Part shown: in pieces, positions 39,504 through 47,753 of the stretch | Layout of the letters: each line of letters begins with the position of its first letter | How positions within the stretch are numbered: the first letter of the stretch is position 1 | Source: CALIZF01 sp046292445 | GTDB taxonomy: Bacteria; Pseudomonadota; Alphaproteobacteria; Rhodobacterales; Rhodobacteraceae | NCBI GenBank assembly: GCA_046292445.1 | Contig: JBKBQT010000023.1 | Location: 1 to 53,821 of the forward strand | Direction: 5' to 3' | Length of the DNA stretch: 53,821 nucleotides | The notes under the pieces: model-generated | Database searches by the model: none | Seen by the model: only the letters and a program-made list of their open reading frames with translations | What the model was told of the DNA's origin: nothing | Program-made: the position numbers and the translations under genes

Positions 39504-41927
39504 ATGAAGACCCATGCCCGTGTGGTGGTGATCGGCGGCGGTGTCGTCGGCTGTTCGGTGCTCTACCACCTGACGAAACTGGGCTGGCCGGAGGTGATGC
39601 TGATCGAGCGGTCGGATCTGACCAGCGGGTCCACCTGGCATGCTGCGGGGGGCTTTCACACGCTCAACGGCGACACCAACATGGCGGCGCTGCAGGGCTA
39701 CACGATCCGGCTCTACAAGGAGCTCGAGGCGCTGACGGGCATGTCCTGCGGGCTGCACCATGTGGGCGGCATCACGCTGGCCGACACCGCCGAGCGGTTC
39801 GACATGCTCAAGGCCGAGCGGGCCAAGCATCGCTACATGGGCCTCGACACCGAGATCCTCGGGCCGGACGAGATCGCGCGGCTGACCGACGGGATGGTGA
39901 ACCTCGCGGGGATCATCGGCGCGCTCTACGATCCGCTCGACGGCCATCTCGACCCCTCGGGGACGACGCATGCCTATGCCCGGGCCGCCCGGATGGGCGG
40001 GGCCGAGATCGTGCTGCACAACCGCGTGCTGGAAACCAACCCGCGCGCCGACGGCACGTGGGATGTGGTGACCGAGCGGGGCACGGTCCATGCCGAGCAT
40101 GTGGTGAATGCCGCCGGGCTCTGGGCGCGCGAGGTCGGGGCGATGGCGGGGGTCTATCTGCCGCTGCTGCCGATGGCGCATCAGTATCTGGTGACCGACG
40201 ACATCCCCGAGATCATGGCGATCCTGAAGGCGGGCCGCGAGTTTCCGCATGTGATGGACCCGGGCGGCGAGAGCTATCTGCGCCAGGAGGGGCGGGGCCT
40301 TTGCATCGGATTCTACGAAAAGCCCTGCGAGCCATGGTCGGTTGACGGAACGCCCTGGGGCTTCGGGCACGAGCTGCTCAACGAGCAATGGGACAAGATC
40401 GAGGAGTCGGTTGCCTTCGCCTACCGCCGCTTTCCGGTGCTGGAGCGGTCGGGCGTCAAGCGGGTGATCCACGGCCCCTTCACCTTCGCGCCCGACGGCA
40501 ACCCGCTGATCGGCCCGGTGCCGGGGCTGCGCAATTACTGGTCGGCCTGTGCGGTGATGGCGGGGTTCAGCCAAGGCGGCGGCATGGGACTCGCGCTCGC
40601 GCAATGGATGATCCACGGCGAGGTGGAGCGCGATCCGCGCGGCTTCGACGTGGCGCGGTTCGGCGGCTGGACGACGCCGGGCTACACGGTGCCCAAGGTG
40701 ATCGAGAACTATCAGACGCGGTTTTCCGTCGCCTATCCCAACGAGGAAAAGCCGGCCGCGCGCCCGTTCCGCACCACGCCGATGTATGACATCTTCACCG
40801 GCATGGGTGCGGTCTGGGGGCAGCAATACGGGCTCGAGGTCGTCAATTATTTCGCGCTGCCCGGCGAGCCGGCCCATGAGATCCCCACCTTTCGCCGCTC
40901 GAACGCCTGGGAGGCGACGGCGGCCGAGGTGCGGGCGGTGCGCGGCGGGGTCGGCATCAACGAGGTATCGAATTTCGGCAAGTATCGGGTCGCCGGGCCG
41001 GGTGCGCGGGACTGGCTCGACCGGATCATGGCCGGGACGATCCCGCAGCCGGGGCGCGTGGCGCTCAACCCCATGCTGGCGCCCTCGGGGCGGATCATCG
41101 GGGATTTCACCGTATCCTGCCTCGGGGACGAGGCGTTCATGCTGACCGCCAGCTATGGCGCGCAAGGCTGGCACCAGCGGTGGTTCGACCGGCATGCCGT
41201 GCCGGGGGTGACGGTCGAGAACGTCTCGGACACGCGCACCGGGTTCCAGATCGCGGGGCCGAAGGCGCGCGACCTGCTGGCCCGGGTGACGCGGGCCGAT
41301 GTCTCGGCGGCGGCGTTCCGCTTCATGGATGTTCGGCGGATGACGGTCGGCATGGCCGACTGCATCGCGCAGCGCGTGAGCTATACCGGCGATCTCGGCT
41401 ACGAGATCTTCTGCGACGCGATGAGCCAGCGGCATCTGTGGCAGGTGCTCTGGGCCGCCGGGCAGGACATGGGCCTGCGCCCCTTCGGCATGCGCGCGAT
41501 GATGAGCCTGCGGCTCGACAAGGGTTTCGGGTCATGGGGGCGCGAGTTCAGCCCGGACTATACGCCCGCCGAAACCGGGCTCGACCGCTTCGTGCGGCTG
41601 AACAAGCCGGCCGATTTCATCGGCAAGGCTGCCGCGCTGGCCGACAAGGCGGCGGGGCCCCGGCGGCGGCTCGTGACCTTCGTGGTGGATGCGGCCGATG
41701 CCGATGTCGTCGCCTGGGAGCCGATCTGGCTCGACGGCGCGGTTGCGGGCTTCTGCACTTCGGGCGGGTTCTCGCATGGCACCGGGCTGTCGGTGGCCTA
41801 TGGGTTCCTGCCGGCGGAGCGCGTGGCGGATGGCCTGCCGGTCGAGATCGAGATTCTCGGGGACCGCCGCCCGGCCCGGGTCCATCTGGCGCCGATCTGG
41901 GACGATGGCGGGCGGATGCGGGCCTGA
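39504..41927 (+). CDS. Dimethylglycine/sarcosine dehydrogenase-type flavoprotein with GcvT domain
   Basis: An 807-residue two-domain enzyme. The N-terminal DAO-type FAD oxidoreductase (1-~400) has VVVIGGGVVGCSVLYHLTKLGW and the motif SGSTWHAAGG, whose His46 corresponds to the residue bound covalently to FAD in mammalian dimethylglycine dehydrogenase. A middle linker (TTPGYTVPKVIENYQTRFSVAYPNE) leads to a C-terminal GcvT-like folate domain (~435-807: VGINEVSNFGKYRVAGPGARDWLDRIMAG...SYTGDLGYEIF...GMRAMMSLRLDKGFGSWGREFSPDYTPAETGL). It would oxidatively demethylate an N-methyl amino acid, passing the methyl group to tetrahydrofolate. Dimethylglycine, sarcosine or another N-methyl substrate cannot be told apart by reading. 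The ATG at 39504 has GGGAG upstream. It stands alone apart from the downstream nucleotidyltransferase. Confidence 0.88.
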   Translation: MKTHARVVVIGGGVVGCSVLYHLTKLGWPEVMLIERSDLTSGSTWHAAGGFHTLNGDTNMAALQGYTIRLYKELEALTGMSCGLHHVGGITLADTAERFDMLKAERAKHRYMGLDTEILGPDEIARLTDGMVNLAGIIGALYDPLDGHLDPSGTTHAYARAARMGGAEIVLHNRVLETNPRADGTWDVVTERGTVHAEHVVNAAGLWAREVGAMAGVYLPLLPMAHQYLVTDDIPEIMAILKAGREFPHVMDPGGESYLRQEGRGLCIGFYEKPCEPWSVDGTPWGFGHELLNEQWDKIEESVAFAYRRFPVLERSGVKRVIHGPFTFAPDGNPLIGPVPGLRNYWSACAVMAGFSQGGGMGLALAQWMIHGEVERDPRGFDVARFGGWTTPGYTVPKVIENYQTRFSVAYPNEEKPAARPFRTTPMYDIFTGMGAVWGQQYGLEVVNYFALPGEPAHEIPTFRRSNAWEATAAEVRAVRGGVGINEVSNFGKYRVAGPGARDWLDRIMAGTIPQPGRVALNPMLAPSGRIIGDFTVSCLGDEAFMLTASYGAQGWHQRWFDRHAVPGVTVENVSDTRTGFQIAGPKARDLLARVTRADVSAAAFRFMDVRRMTVGMADCIAQRVSYTGDLGYEIFCDAMSQRHLWQVLWAAGQDMGLRPFGMRAMMSLRLDKGFGSWGREFSPDYTPAETGLDRFVRLNKPADFIGKAAALADKAAGPRRRLVTFVVDAADADVVAWEPIWLDGAVAGFCTSGGFSHGTGLSVAYGFLPAERVADGLPVEIEILGDRRPARVHLAPIWDDGGRMRA

Positions 41928-42011
41928 GGCGGGGCCGGCCCCGCTCGGCCGCCGCGCCTCTGGGCGTGATGGCGCGCGTCCCGGGCGGCGGCCGCGCGCT
42001 GGAGGCAGGCC

Positions 42012-42617
42012 GTGACACTCGCCGGCGGTGCCGAACCCGTCGCCGTGGTGTTGCTGGCCGCCGGCGCCTCGCGCCGCATGCGCGGTGCGGACAAGCTGCT
42101 CGAGCCGGTCGGGGGCATCCCGGTGCTGCGCCATGCGGCGCTGGCCGCGCTTGCGGCGGGGCTGCCGGTGACGGCGGTGCTGGCGCCGGGGCGGCCCGAA
42201 CGGGCGGCGGCGCTGGACGGCCTTGCGCTGCGCATGGTCACGGCCGACCGCGCCGCCGAGGGGATGGCGCTGTCGCTGCGCGCGGGCGTGGCGGCGGCCC
42301 CCGCGGGGCATGCGGTGATCGTCGCGCTGGCCGACATGCCCGAGATCGGCCCGGAGGATTACGCCGCGCTTTGCGCCGCCGCGCGGGCCCATCCGGGGCG
42401 CTGCCTGCGGGCGGTGGACTGCGCGGGCGCGGCGGGGCACCCGGTCCTGTTTCCGGCGGCGCTGCGCCCTGCGCTCGCCGGGCTCGAGGGCGATGCCGGG
42501 GCGCGCGACATCCTGCGCGCCCATCCGCCAATGCCGGTGACGCTGGAGGGGCGCCGCGCCACGACCGACCTCGACACGCCCGAGGCCTGGGCGGCCTGGC
42601 GGGCGCGGCAGGGCTAG
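42012..42617 (+). CDS. MobA/MocA-like nucleotidyltransferase
   Basis: A 201-residue NTP-transferase of the MobA-like subgroup. The nucleotide-binding loop is VVLLAAGASRRMRGADKLLEPVGGIPVLRHAA, the Asp motif is VIVALADMPEIGPEDYAAL, and the product-site stretch is GHPVLFPAALRPALAGLEGDAGARDIL. MocA-type enzymes transfer CMP to molybdopterin for xanthine-dehydrogenase-family enzymes, while MobA transfers GMP. The sequence alone does not settle the nucleotide. The start is a GTG at 42012 with GGAGG seven bases upstream. No molybdoenzyme gene adjoins it, so the partner is unknown. It follows the dehydrogenase by 84 bases and overlaps the 3' end of the convergent Hint gene by four bases. Confidence 0.8.
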   Translation: MTLAGGAEPVAVVLLAAGASRRMRGADKLLEPVGGIPVLRHAALAALAAGLPVTAVLAPGRPERAAALDGLALRMVTADRAAEGMALSLRAGVAAAPAGHAVIVALADMPEIGPEDYAALCAAARAHPGRCLRAVDCAGAAGHPVLFPAALRPALAGLEGDAGARDILRAHPPMPVTLEGRRATTDLDTPEAWAAWRARQG

Positions 42618-43330
42618 TCGAGCGGCAGCAGCGCCCGCACCTCGGCGGGTCGGAGCGGGCGGCGCGCGGGCATATAGCCGCAGAGCGCATCGAGATCGGG
42701 GAACAGACAGGACAGTTCCGCGCGCTGCGCACCGCCGATGCCGGCCAGCGTCCGGTCGGTCGGCTGGAAGCTCTCGGTCCACAGGCCGTTGGAGCAGACG
42801 ATCTCGTGCCGGTCGAACAGCAGGTGCAGATACCGCACCGGTGCCGGCGGCAGGCGGCTGATCCCCGGCTGGCCGACCATATGGATCGCGGCAACCAGCA
42901 CCTCGTCCTCGCCGAAGAACATCTCGGCCCGCGGACCGGCCGCCAGCACGCGGTGCTGCGGCGAGACGATCAGGTCGCGGTCGGGCAGGTCGGGGCCGAG
43001 CGCGCCGCGCGCGATCCGCACCGGGGCCAGATGCGGCTGCCGGCGCATCTCGAAATCGGTCACGCTGCGGTCGCCGATCCAGCGGATCGGCTGAACGCCG
43101 CGGTCGCGAGTGATCACCGGATCGCCGATGCCGAGCGTCTCGACCGCCCGGTCCCCTTCGCGCGTCTGGATCATCGTGCCGGGGGTGAAGCAGGCGACGA
43201 TCGTTTCGGGAAAGCCTGCCGGGACTGGTCGATGGCCGTCATCGCGCCGGGCCGTGCCGTCGCCGGCATGCCCGATGCCGGAATACCAGCCCGGCCCGTC
43301 GTTTCGATGCCCGCCGTCGATCATTCCCAT
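42614..43330 (-). CDS. Stand-alone Hint-domain protein
   Basis: A 238-residue protein that is nearly all Hint_2 (hedgehog/intein-like) domain. The nucleophile is Cys47 in CFTPGTMIQTREGDRAVETLGIGDPVITRDRGVQPIRWIG, the block-B histidine is in LIVSPQHRVL, and the conserved end is YLHLLFDRHEIVCSNGLWTESFQPTDRTLAG. A ~45-residue N-terminal segment rich in Gly, Asp and His (GGHRNDGPGWYSGIGHAGDG) precedes it. There is no RTX region. It is about half identical by eye to the C-terminal domain of the next gene, so it looks like a duplicate that lost or never had the repeat region. The ATG at 43330 is the last reasonable start; the frame further up is antisense. Role unknown; self-cleavage is possible. 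Confidence 0.8.
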   Translation of the reverse strand: MGMIDGGHRNDGPGWYSGIGHAGDGTARRDDGHRPVPAGFPETIVACFTPGTMIQTREGDRAVETLGIGDPVITRDRGVQPIRWIGDRSVTDFEMRRQPHLAPVRIARGALGPDLPDRDLIVSPQHRVLAAGPRAEMFFGEDEVLVAAIHMVGQPGISRLPPAPVRYLHLLFDRHEIVCSNGLWTESFQPTDRTLAGIGGAQRAELSCLFPDLDALCGYMPARRPLRPAEVRALLPLD

Positions 43331-43436
43331 GGCCTGTGCCCGAACCGTTCTAATGCCCCGCTCGTTTCCAGATGCAGAACGATCTGGGCGCGGCCGGGGT
43401 GCTGGCGGTTCGGAACTGCGGAGAAGCGGTGACAAC

Positions 43437-43467
43437 AAAAAGGCGGGGGTCGCCCGCGGCCCCCGCC
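43437..43467 (-). terminator. Rho-independent terminator of the RTX-Hint gene
   Basis: On the minus strand GGCGGGGG (43460-43467) pairs with CCCCCGCC (43442-43449) around a 10-base loop, followed by TTTTTGTTG. It lies 38 bases after the RTX-Hint stop and so separates it from the stand-alone Hint gene. Confidence 0.85.
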
Positions 43468-43505
43468 CGTGACGCGCCCTGCCCGGGCGCGCGCTGCATA
43501 ACCCC

Positions 43506-45578
43506 TTATCGCACCAGCAAACGGGCCTCGAACCCCTTGAGCGTCTTGCGCGCCGCGGCATAGCCGGCCGTGCCGGCGGCCGTCCGCAATTCCGGGAACA
43601 ATTCGAAGATTTCGGTCCGCTGCGCATTGCCCATGCCCGACAGGGAATAGTCGCCGGGCTGGAAACTTTCGGTCCATGCGCCGTTCGACAGCACCACCTC
43701 GTGCCGGTCGAACAGCATGTGCAGATAGCTCGTCCCGGCCGACCGAACCTGTGCCACGCCACTTGCCGATACCAGATGCTTGGCCGCGACCAGCACCTCG
43801 TGCTCGTCGAAGTAGAGCGCGGTGCGGTCATTGGCCACAAGCACGCGATGGTTGGGGCTGACCATCATGTCCCGCTCGGGCAGGCCGTTGCCGAGGCTGC
43901 CCTGCCGGATCATCACCGGACACAGATGCGGGTTGGCGTTCAGCGCCCGGAAATCGAGATCACGCCGGCCGATCCAGCGGATTTCCTGGATGCCGTTGTC
44001 GCGGGTGATGACCTTGTCGCCCGCCTTCAGATCCTCGATCGGCCGTTCGCCCCGCGGGGTGGCGATCAGCGTGCCGGGGGTGAAGCAGGGAATGATCTTC
44101 TCGATGTTCTCGAACACGACGCGGCCGGTCACGTTGCCGTCGCTGTCCAGCAGCTCAATCTCGCCGTCGAAACCGTTGCCGTCGCTGTCCTCGACCTGGC
44201 TTGCCAGCCGCCACTGGCTGCGGGTCAGGCCGGTCAGCGAGGTCACGTCGAGAACGTCGAAATCGTCGCCACCCGACCCGCCGAACACGGTGGCGTTGGC
44301 ATTCGGGTTTGCAACCTGAATGACGTCGCGGTCGTCGCCGCCGAAGATCGTATCGTCGCCGTTGGTGCTGCCGGCGATCGTGTCGTTGCCGGTGCCGCCG
44401 AAGATCTGGTTGTCGCCCGCGCCGCCGATCAGGCTGTCGTCGCCGGACCCGCCGAAGATCGTATCATTCCCCGCGCCACCGTCGATCGTGTCGTCGCCCG
44501 AATCGCCGAAGCCGACGTCGTCGCCGGGGCCGAGATCGATCCGGTCGTCGCCGGACCCGCCGAAGGCGACATCGTCGCCCGCGCCGCCAAAGATCGTGTC
44601 GTCGCCCGCATCGCCAAAGCCGACGTCGTCGCCGGAGCCGAGGTCGATCCGGTCGTCACCCGCCCCGCCAAAGACGGTGTCGTCGCCGGCGCCGCCGAAG
44701 ATGACGTCATCGCCCTCGCCGCCGGAGAGCAGATCGTTGCCCGGCACCGGCGCGGGCTGGGGCACCGGCACGAGGTCATAATGCGCGTTCAGCAGCGTGT
44801 TGCGCGCGTCGCCGAGCGCGAAGGTGAAGATGGTATCGTCGAAGTCCCTGTCGCCGAGCTCCGGCAGGTCCTCGAAGCCGATCGTCACGCTGCCATCGGG
44901 ATTTTCGCCGAACCCTTGGGTGTGGAGCAGACCGTCCGCGTTCAACGCGGCGTTGTCGCCGAACCCGGCCGAATGATAGGTCGGCCCGCGCATGAGCACC
45001 TCGGCCCCGTCGGCGCCGACGAACACAAGCTGCGGGTTGACGCTCGACAGCGTCGCCGGCGTGCCATTCGCGTTGCGGAACGCGAAGCTGCCCGGCCCGA
45101 GTGCCGCGAAATCGTTGAGGCTCGCGCCGTCGGCGATCAGGAACACACCGATCTGCGCGCCGTCCTGCGCCGCATAGTCGAAGGTCGATCCGGCCGGAAG
45201 ATCGCCGCCCGACCCCGGCAGCGAGGCGTTGGGAAAGGCGATCTGCACGTTCGAGATGACGCCCGTCTCGGGATCGACCGAATAGACGCCGAGCGTGTTG
45301 CGATACCCCGCTTCCTCGCCCACGAAGGTGATGCGGATGCCGTCCTGCGCCGCCGAATCCGGCCCGTCGCCCGCGATCGCGTCGTTGCCCGCGCCGCCGT
45401 CGATCGTGTCGTCGCCCGACCCGCCGACCAGCAGGTCATCCCCCTGCCCGCCTTGCAGCACGTCGTTGCCGAACCCGCCGAGCAGCGTTTCGCCCGCCGG
45501 CGCGGCCGTCAGCGTATCGTCGCCATCGGTACCCGTCCGCAGGGTCGAACCACTCAGATCAATGTCGGACGTCGGCAT
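43506..45578 (-). CDS. RTX calcium-binding protein with DUF4114 and C-terminal Hint domain
   Basis: A 690-residue protein in four parts. Residues ~16-75 are RTX nonapeptides (GNDVLQGGQGDDLLVGGSGDDTIDGG). Residues ~80-255 are a beta-rich region ending in the DUF4114 signature IGFEDLPELGDRDFDDTIF. Residues ~280-416 are more RTX repeats, including a 36-residue tandem duplication. Residues ~495-645 are a Hint_2 domain starting at Cys498 (PCFTPGTLIATPRGERPIEDLKAGDKVITRDNG) with MMVSPNHRVL and FDRHEVVLSNGAWTESFQPGD. RTX repeats suggest calcium-dependent folding outside the cell. No classical signal peptide is seen, and the tail (ARLLVR) is not a typical type I signal. The ATG at 45578 has AAGGA eight bases upstream. 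Its leader region is 693 bases of gene-free DNA. Confidence 0.85.
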   Translation of the reverse strand: MPTSDIDLSGSTLRTGTDGDDTLTAAPAGETLLGGFGNDVLQGGQGDDLLVGGSGDDTIDGGAGNDAIAGDGPDSAAQDGIRITFVGEEAGYRNTLGVYSVDPETGVISNVQIAFPNASLPGSGGDLPAGSTFDYAAQDGAQIGVFLIADGASLNDFAALGPGSFAFRNANGTPATLSSVNPQLVFVGADGAEVLMRGPTYHSAGFGDNAALNADGLLHTQGFGENPDGSVTIGFEDLPELGDRDFDDTIFTFALGDARNTLLNAHYDLVPVPQPAPVPGNDLLSGGEGDDVIFGGAGDDTVFGGAGDDRIDLGSGDDVGFGDAGDDTIFGGAGDDVAFGGSGDDRIDLGPGDDVGFGDSGDDTIDGGAGNDTIFGGSGDDSLIGGAGDNQIFGGTGNDTIAGSTNGDDTIFGGDDRDVIQVANPNANATVFGGSGGDDFDVLDVTSLTGLTRSQWRLASQVEDSDGNGFDGEIELLDSDGNVTGRVVFENIEKIIPCFTPGTLIATPRGERPIEDLKAGDKVITRDNGIQEIRWIGRRDLDFRALNANPHLCPVMIRQGSLGNGLPERDMMVSPNHRVLVANDRTALYFDEHEVLVAAKHLVSASGVAQVRSAGTSYLHMLFDRHEVVLSNGAWTESFQPGDYSLSGMGNAQRTEIFELFPELRTAAGTAGYAAARKTLKGFEARLLVR
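44445..44660 (-). repeat. 108-bp tandem duplication inside the RTX region
   Basis: Two adjacent 108-bp units (44553-44660 and 44445-44552) encode two 36-residue blocks, each beginning GDDRIDLG and running through GDDVGFGD and GDDTI to FGGS. Each equals four RTX nonapeptides, and about 30 of 36 residues match. It indicates growth of the repeat region in whole turns. Confidence 0.7.
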
Positions 45579-45726
45579 GTCTTCATTCCTTACACTCCGG
45601 CACCGGAATGACCGGTCGCCGCGGCCCGGGCGGGCCTTGCCTGTCAGAGCGACCCGCACGGGGCCGATGTTCGGATGCCGGACGCAGCGCTGTGAGCGTC
45701 ATGATTGTGGGCCGGTAAGCCGACAC

Positions 45727-45752
45727 GATGGGCGCACGCGCACGCGCCCATC
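45727..45752. repeat. Strong 9-bp hairpin upstream of RTX-Hint gene
   Basis: GATGGGCGC (45727-45735) and GCGCCCATC (45744-45752) are perfect complements around an 8-base loop. It sits about 150 bases upstream of the RTX-Hint ATG. No T-run follows on either strand. Confidence 0.55.
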
Positions 45753-46193
45753 GCCGGCCGTCGACAGCAGCCTACACACCTGACACGCGCCTTCTGGCGC
45801 CTCACGCTACAACGACCGCCCCCACGGCCACATGCCTCAAACCCAGCAAGGCCAGAACGGCTTACCGCCAGTCAGGCCGTCCGAGAAGCGAAAAGCGGCG
45901 GCTTTGCGGCACGCCGGCGGCGCCAAGGCGGCGCCTTCGGCCAGTGGCCACACGCATGAGGCGAACACCGTCCACGGCGCAGAAACGCCGCTCTGGAGTG
46001 ATCCCGGGAATAGGGCGCGATAGCATGCGGTTGCCGCTCCGGTCCCATGCGGCGCCGCCGGATTTCGACACATCCCGGAAACGACCGGCCCCGCCCGAAT
46101 ATGTCGAATTTCCGGCGGGGTCAGCCCGGCCGCCGCGGTTGCGGTGTTGCCGGACGATCACCAATCGGCCGAAGCGCGCCCGATTTTGAGCGC

Positions 46194-46208
46194 TTAATGG
46201 ACTGTTAA
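46194..46208. promoter_or_regulatory. Full CtrA-binding box
   Basis: TTAA TGGACTG TTAA followed by CC, a perfect TTAA-N7-TTAA(C) site for the cell-cycle/motility regulator CtrA of alphaproteobacteria. TTAA is very rare in this GC-rich window, so two copies at the exact spacing are unlikely to be chance. No gene starts close by; the RTX-Hint start is 616 bases away. Confidence 0.6.
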
Positions 46209-46271
46209 CCCGAACATGCCGCGAATCAGCGGAGCGGCCCATCGAAGCATGGCGAGGATGTGGCGAAGATG

Positions 46272-46355
46272 TGGTGCCCGAGGCGAGACTCGAACTCGCA
46301 TGCCTTGCGGCGGAGGATTTTGAATCCCCTGCGTCTACCATTCCACCACTCGGGC
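46272..46355 (-). tRNA. tRNA-Leu (CAA)
   Basis: Minus-strand cloverleaf with a long variable arm. Acceptor GCCCGAG (46349-46355) pairs with CTCGGGC (46276-46282), A73 and encoded CCA (46272-46275). Anticodon stem GGGGA/TCCTC encloses TTCAAAA with anticodon CAA (reads UUG). The variable arm is CGCCGCAAGGCAT-like, followed by the T-loop TTCGAGT. Confidence 0.95.
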
Positions 46356-46400
46356 CCGGCCTGCGGTCTAGCCGCCGCACCGGCAGCCGTCAACAACGCC

Positions 46401-47753
46401 TCAGAACATCACCCCGACGAGCCAGAGCGTGATGCCCGGAAAGGCGACGAGGATCACCGTGCGGATGAGATCGGAGGCGACGAAGGGCAGCACCCCGGCA
46501 TAGGTGCGGATCATCGGCACATTGCGGGCCATGCCGTTGATGATGAAGAGGTTCATCCCCACCGGCGGGGTGATGAGGCCGACCTCGACCACGATCAGCA
46601 CGAGGATGCCGAACCACAGCGCCAGCTCCTCGGGCGTCAGGCCGAAATCGAGCGCCAGCAGCATCGGGTAAAAGATCGGGACGGTGAGCAGGATCATCGA
46701 CAGGCTGTCCATCACGCAGCCGAAGACGAGGTAGGTGCACAGGATCACCGCCAGCACCACCAGCGGCGCAAGGCCGAGGCCCGCCACCCAGGCCGACAGC
46801 GCCTGCGGCGCCTGGCTGAAGGCGAGGAAACTGTTGAAGATCGCGGCGCCGAGCACGATGAAGAAGATCATCGCCGTCGCCTGCGCCGCCTCGAGCATCG
46901 AGGCGATGAGGCCGCGCCGGTCCAGCCCGCCTTGCAGCCAGCCGTAGAGCCCCGTCGCCACCGCCCCGACCGCCGCCCCTTCCGTCGGCGTGAACAGCGC
47001 CTGCACCCCCGGCCGGGCCCAGTTCCAGTCCCCCGCGATCCCGCCGATCACGAGGCCGAAGATCGCCACCACCGGCCAGATGCGGTATAGCCGCCGCAGC
47101 CGCTGGCCATAGGGCACGCGCGGCGCGACCGGCCCGGATCCGGGGCGCAGGCGCACATAGAGCGCCACCGTCAGCATGTATCCCGCCGCCGCCAGAAGCC
47201 CCGGCACGAGCGCCGCGATGAACATCTTGACGATGTTCTGCTCGGTCAGGATCGCGTAGATCACCAGGATCACCGACGGCGGGATCAGGATGCCGAGCGT
47301 TCCCCCCGCGGCCAGCACGCCGGTGGAAAGCGCATCCGAATAGCCGCGCCGCCGCATCTCGGGCAGCGCCACCTGCCCCATGGTCGAGGCGGTGGCGAGC
47401 GACGATCCGCAGACCGCCCCGAACCCCGCACAGGCCCCGACCGCCGCCATCGCCACCCCGCCGCGCCGGTGGCCGAGCCAGTCCGACGCGGTTTCGAACA
47501 GCGCCGCCGAGATGCCGGATTTGGTCGCGAATTGGCCCATCAGCAGGAAAAGCGGCACGATCGACAGCGAATAAGAGCTGAAGGTGTCGTAGGTCAGCGT
47601 CTTGAGCTGGCTCAGCGGCGCGTTCGGGCTGCCGAGCAGCACCCACATCCCGCCGAATCCCGTCACGGCCATCGCCGCCCCGATCGGGATGCGCAGGAAG
47701 ATCGCGCCGAGCATGAGCCCGAAGCCGACCAGGGCGATCTCGGGCCCACTCAT
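46401..47753 (-). CDS. dctM: TRAP transporter large permease (DctM type)
   Basis: A 450-residue inner-membrane protein with about 12 hydrophobic segments, the large subunit of a tripartite ATP-independent periplasmic carrier driven by a sodium or proton gradient. Family blocks are RIPIGAAMAVTGFGGM, LSIVPLFLLMGQFATKSGISAALFETASDWLGHRRGGVAMAAVGACAGFGAVCGSSLATASTMG, GTLGILIPPSVILVIYAILTEQNI and the C-terminal GLITPPVGMNLFIINGMA. The ATG at 47753 overlaps the dctQ stop (ATGA). It is the last gene of the dctP-monooxygenase-dctQ-dctM operon. Confidence 0.96.
   Translation of the reverse strand: MSGPEIALVGFGLMLGAIFLRIPIGAAMAVTGFGGMWVLLGSPNAPLSQLKTLTYDTFSSYSLSIVPLFLLMGQFATKSGISAALFETASDWLGHRRGGVAMAAVGACAGFGAVCGSSLATASTMGQVALPEMRRRGYSDALSTGVLAAGGTLGILIPPSVILVIYAILTEQNIVKMFIAALVPGLLAAAGYMLTVALYVRLRPGSGPVAPRVPYGQRLRRLYRIWPVVAIFGLVIGGIAGDWNWARPGVQALFTPTEGAAVGAVATGLYGWLQGGLDRRGLIASMLEAAQATAMIFFIVLGAAIFNSFLAFSQAPQALSAWVAGLGLAPLVVLAVILCTYLVFGCVMDSLSMILLTVPIFYPMLLALDFGLTPEELALWFGILVLIVVEVGLITPPVGMNLFIINGMARNVPMIRTYAGVLPFVASDLIRTVILVAFPGITLWLVGVMF

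Larger units (their letters stand above)
45579..46271. other. 693-nt gene-free region
   Basis: Between the RTX-Hint start and tRNA-Leu no frame on either strand looks coding: the open frames are rich in Arg, Ala and Ser and carry no recognisable domain. It holds a strong hairpin at 45727-45752, a perfect CtrA box at 46194-46208, and an A/T-richer stretch around 46185-46215. It may contain a long leader or an unrecognised small RNA. Confidence 0.6.

Noticed and set aside
43506..45578. CRISPR-like periodicity in the RTX regions
   Set aside because: The 27-base period is the coding period of nonapeptide repeats, in frame throughout, with no unique spacers.
43701..45611. A 636-codon plus-strand open frame opposite the RTX-Hint gene
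   Set aside because: Again a mirror of RTX and Hint codons, rich in VVAGAAEDRVV-like repeats, with no domain. The minus-strand protein has RTX, DUF4114 and Hint domains.
46260..47090. A 276-codon plus-strand frame through tRNA-Leu and dctM
   Set aside because: It begins inside the tRNA region and is antisense to a clear 12-helix permease; His/Asp/Arg-rich shadow.
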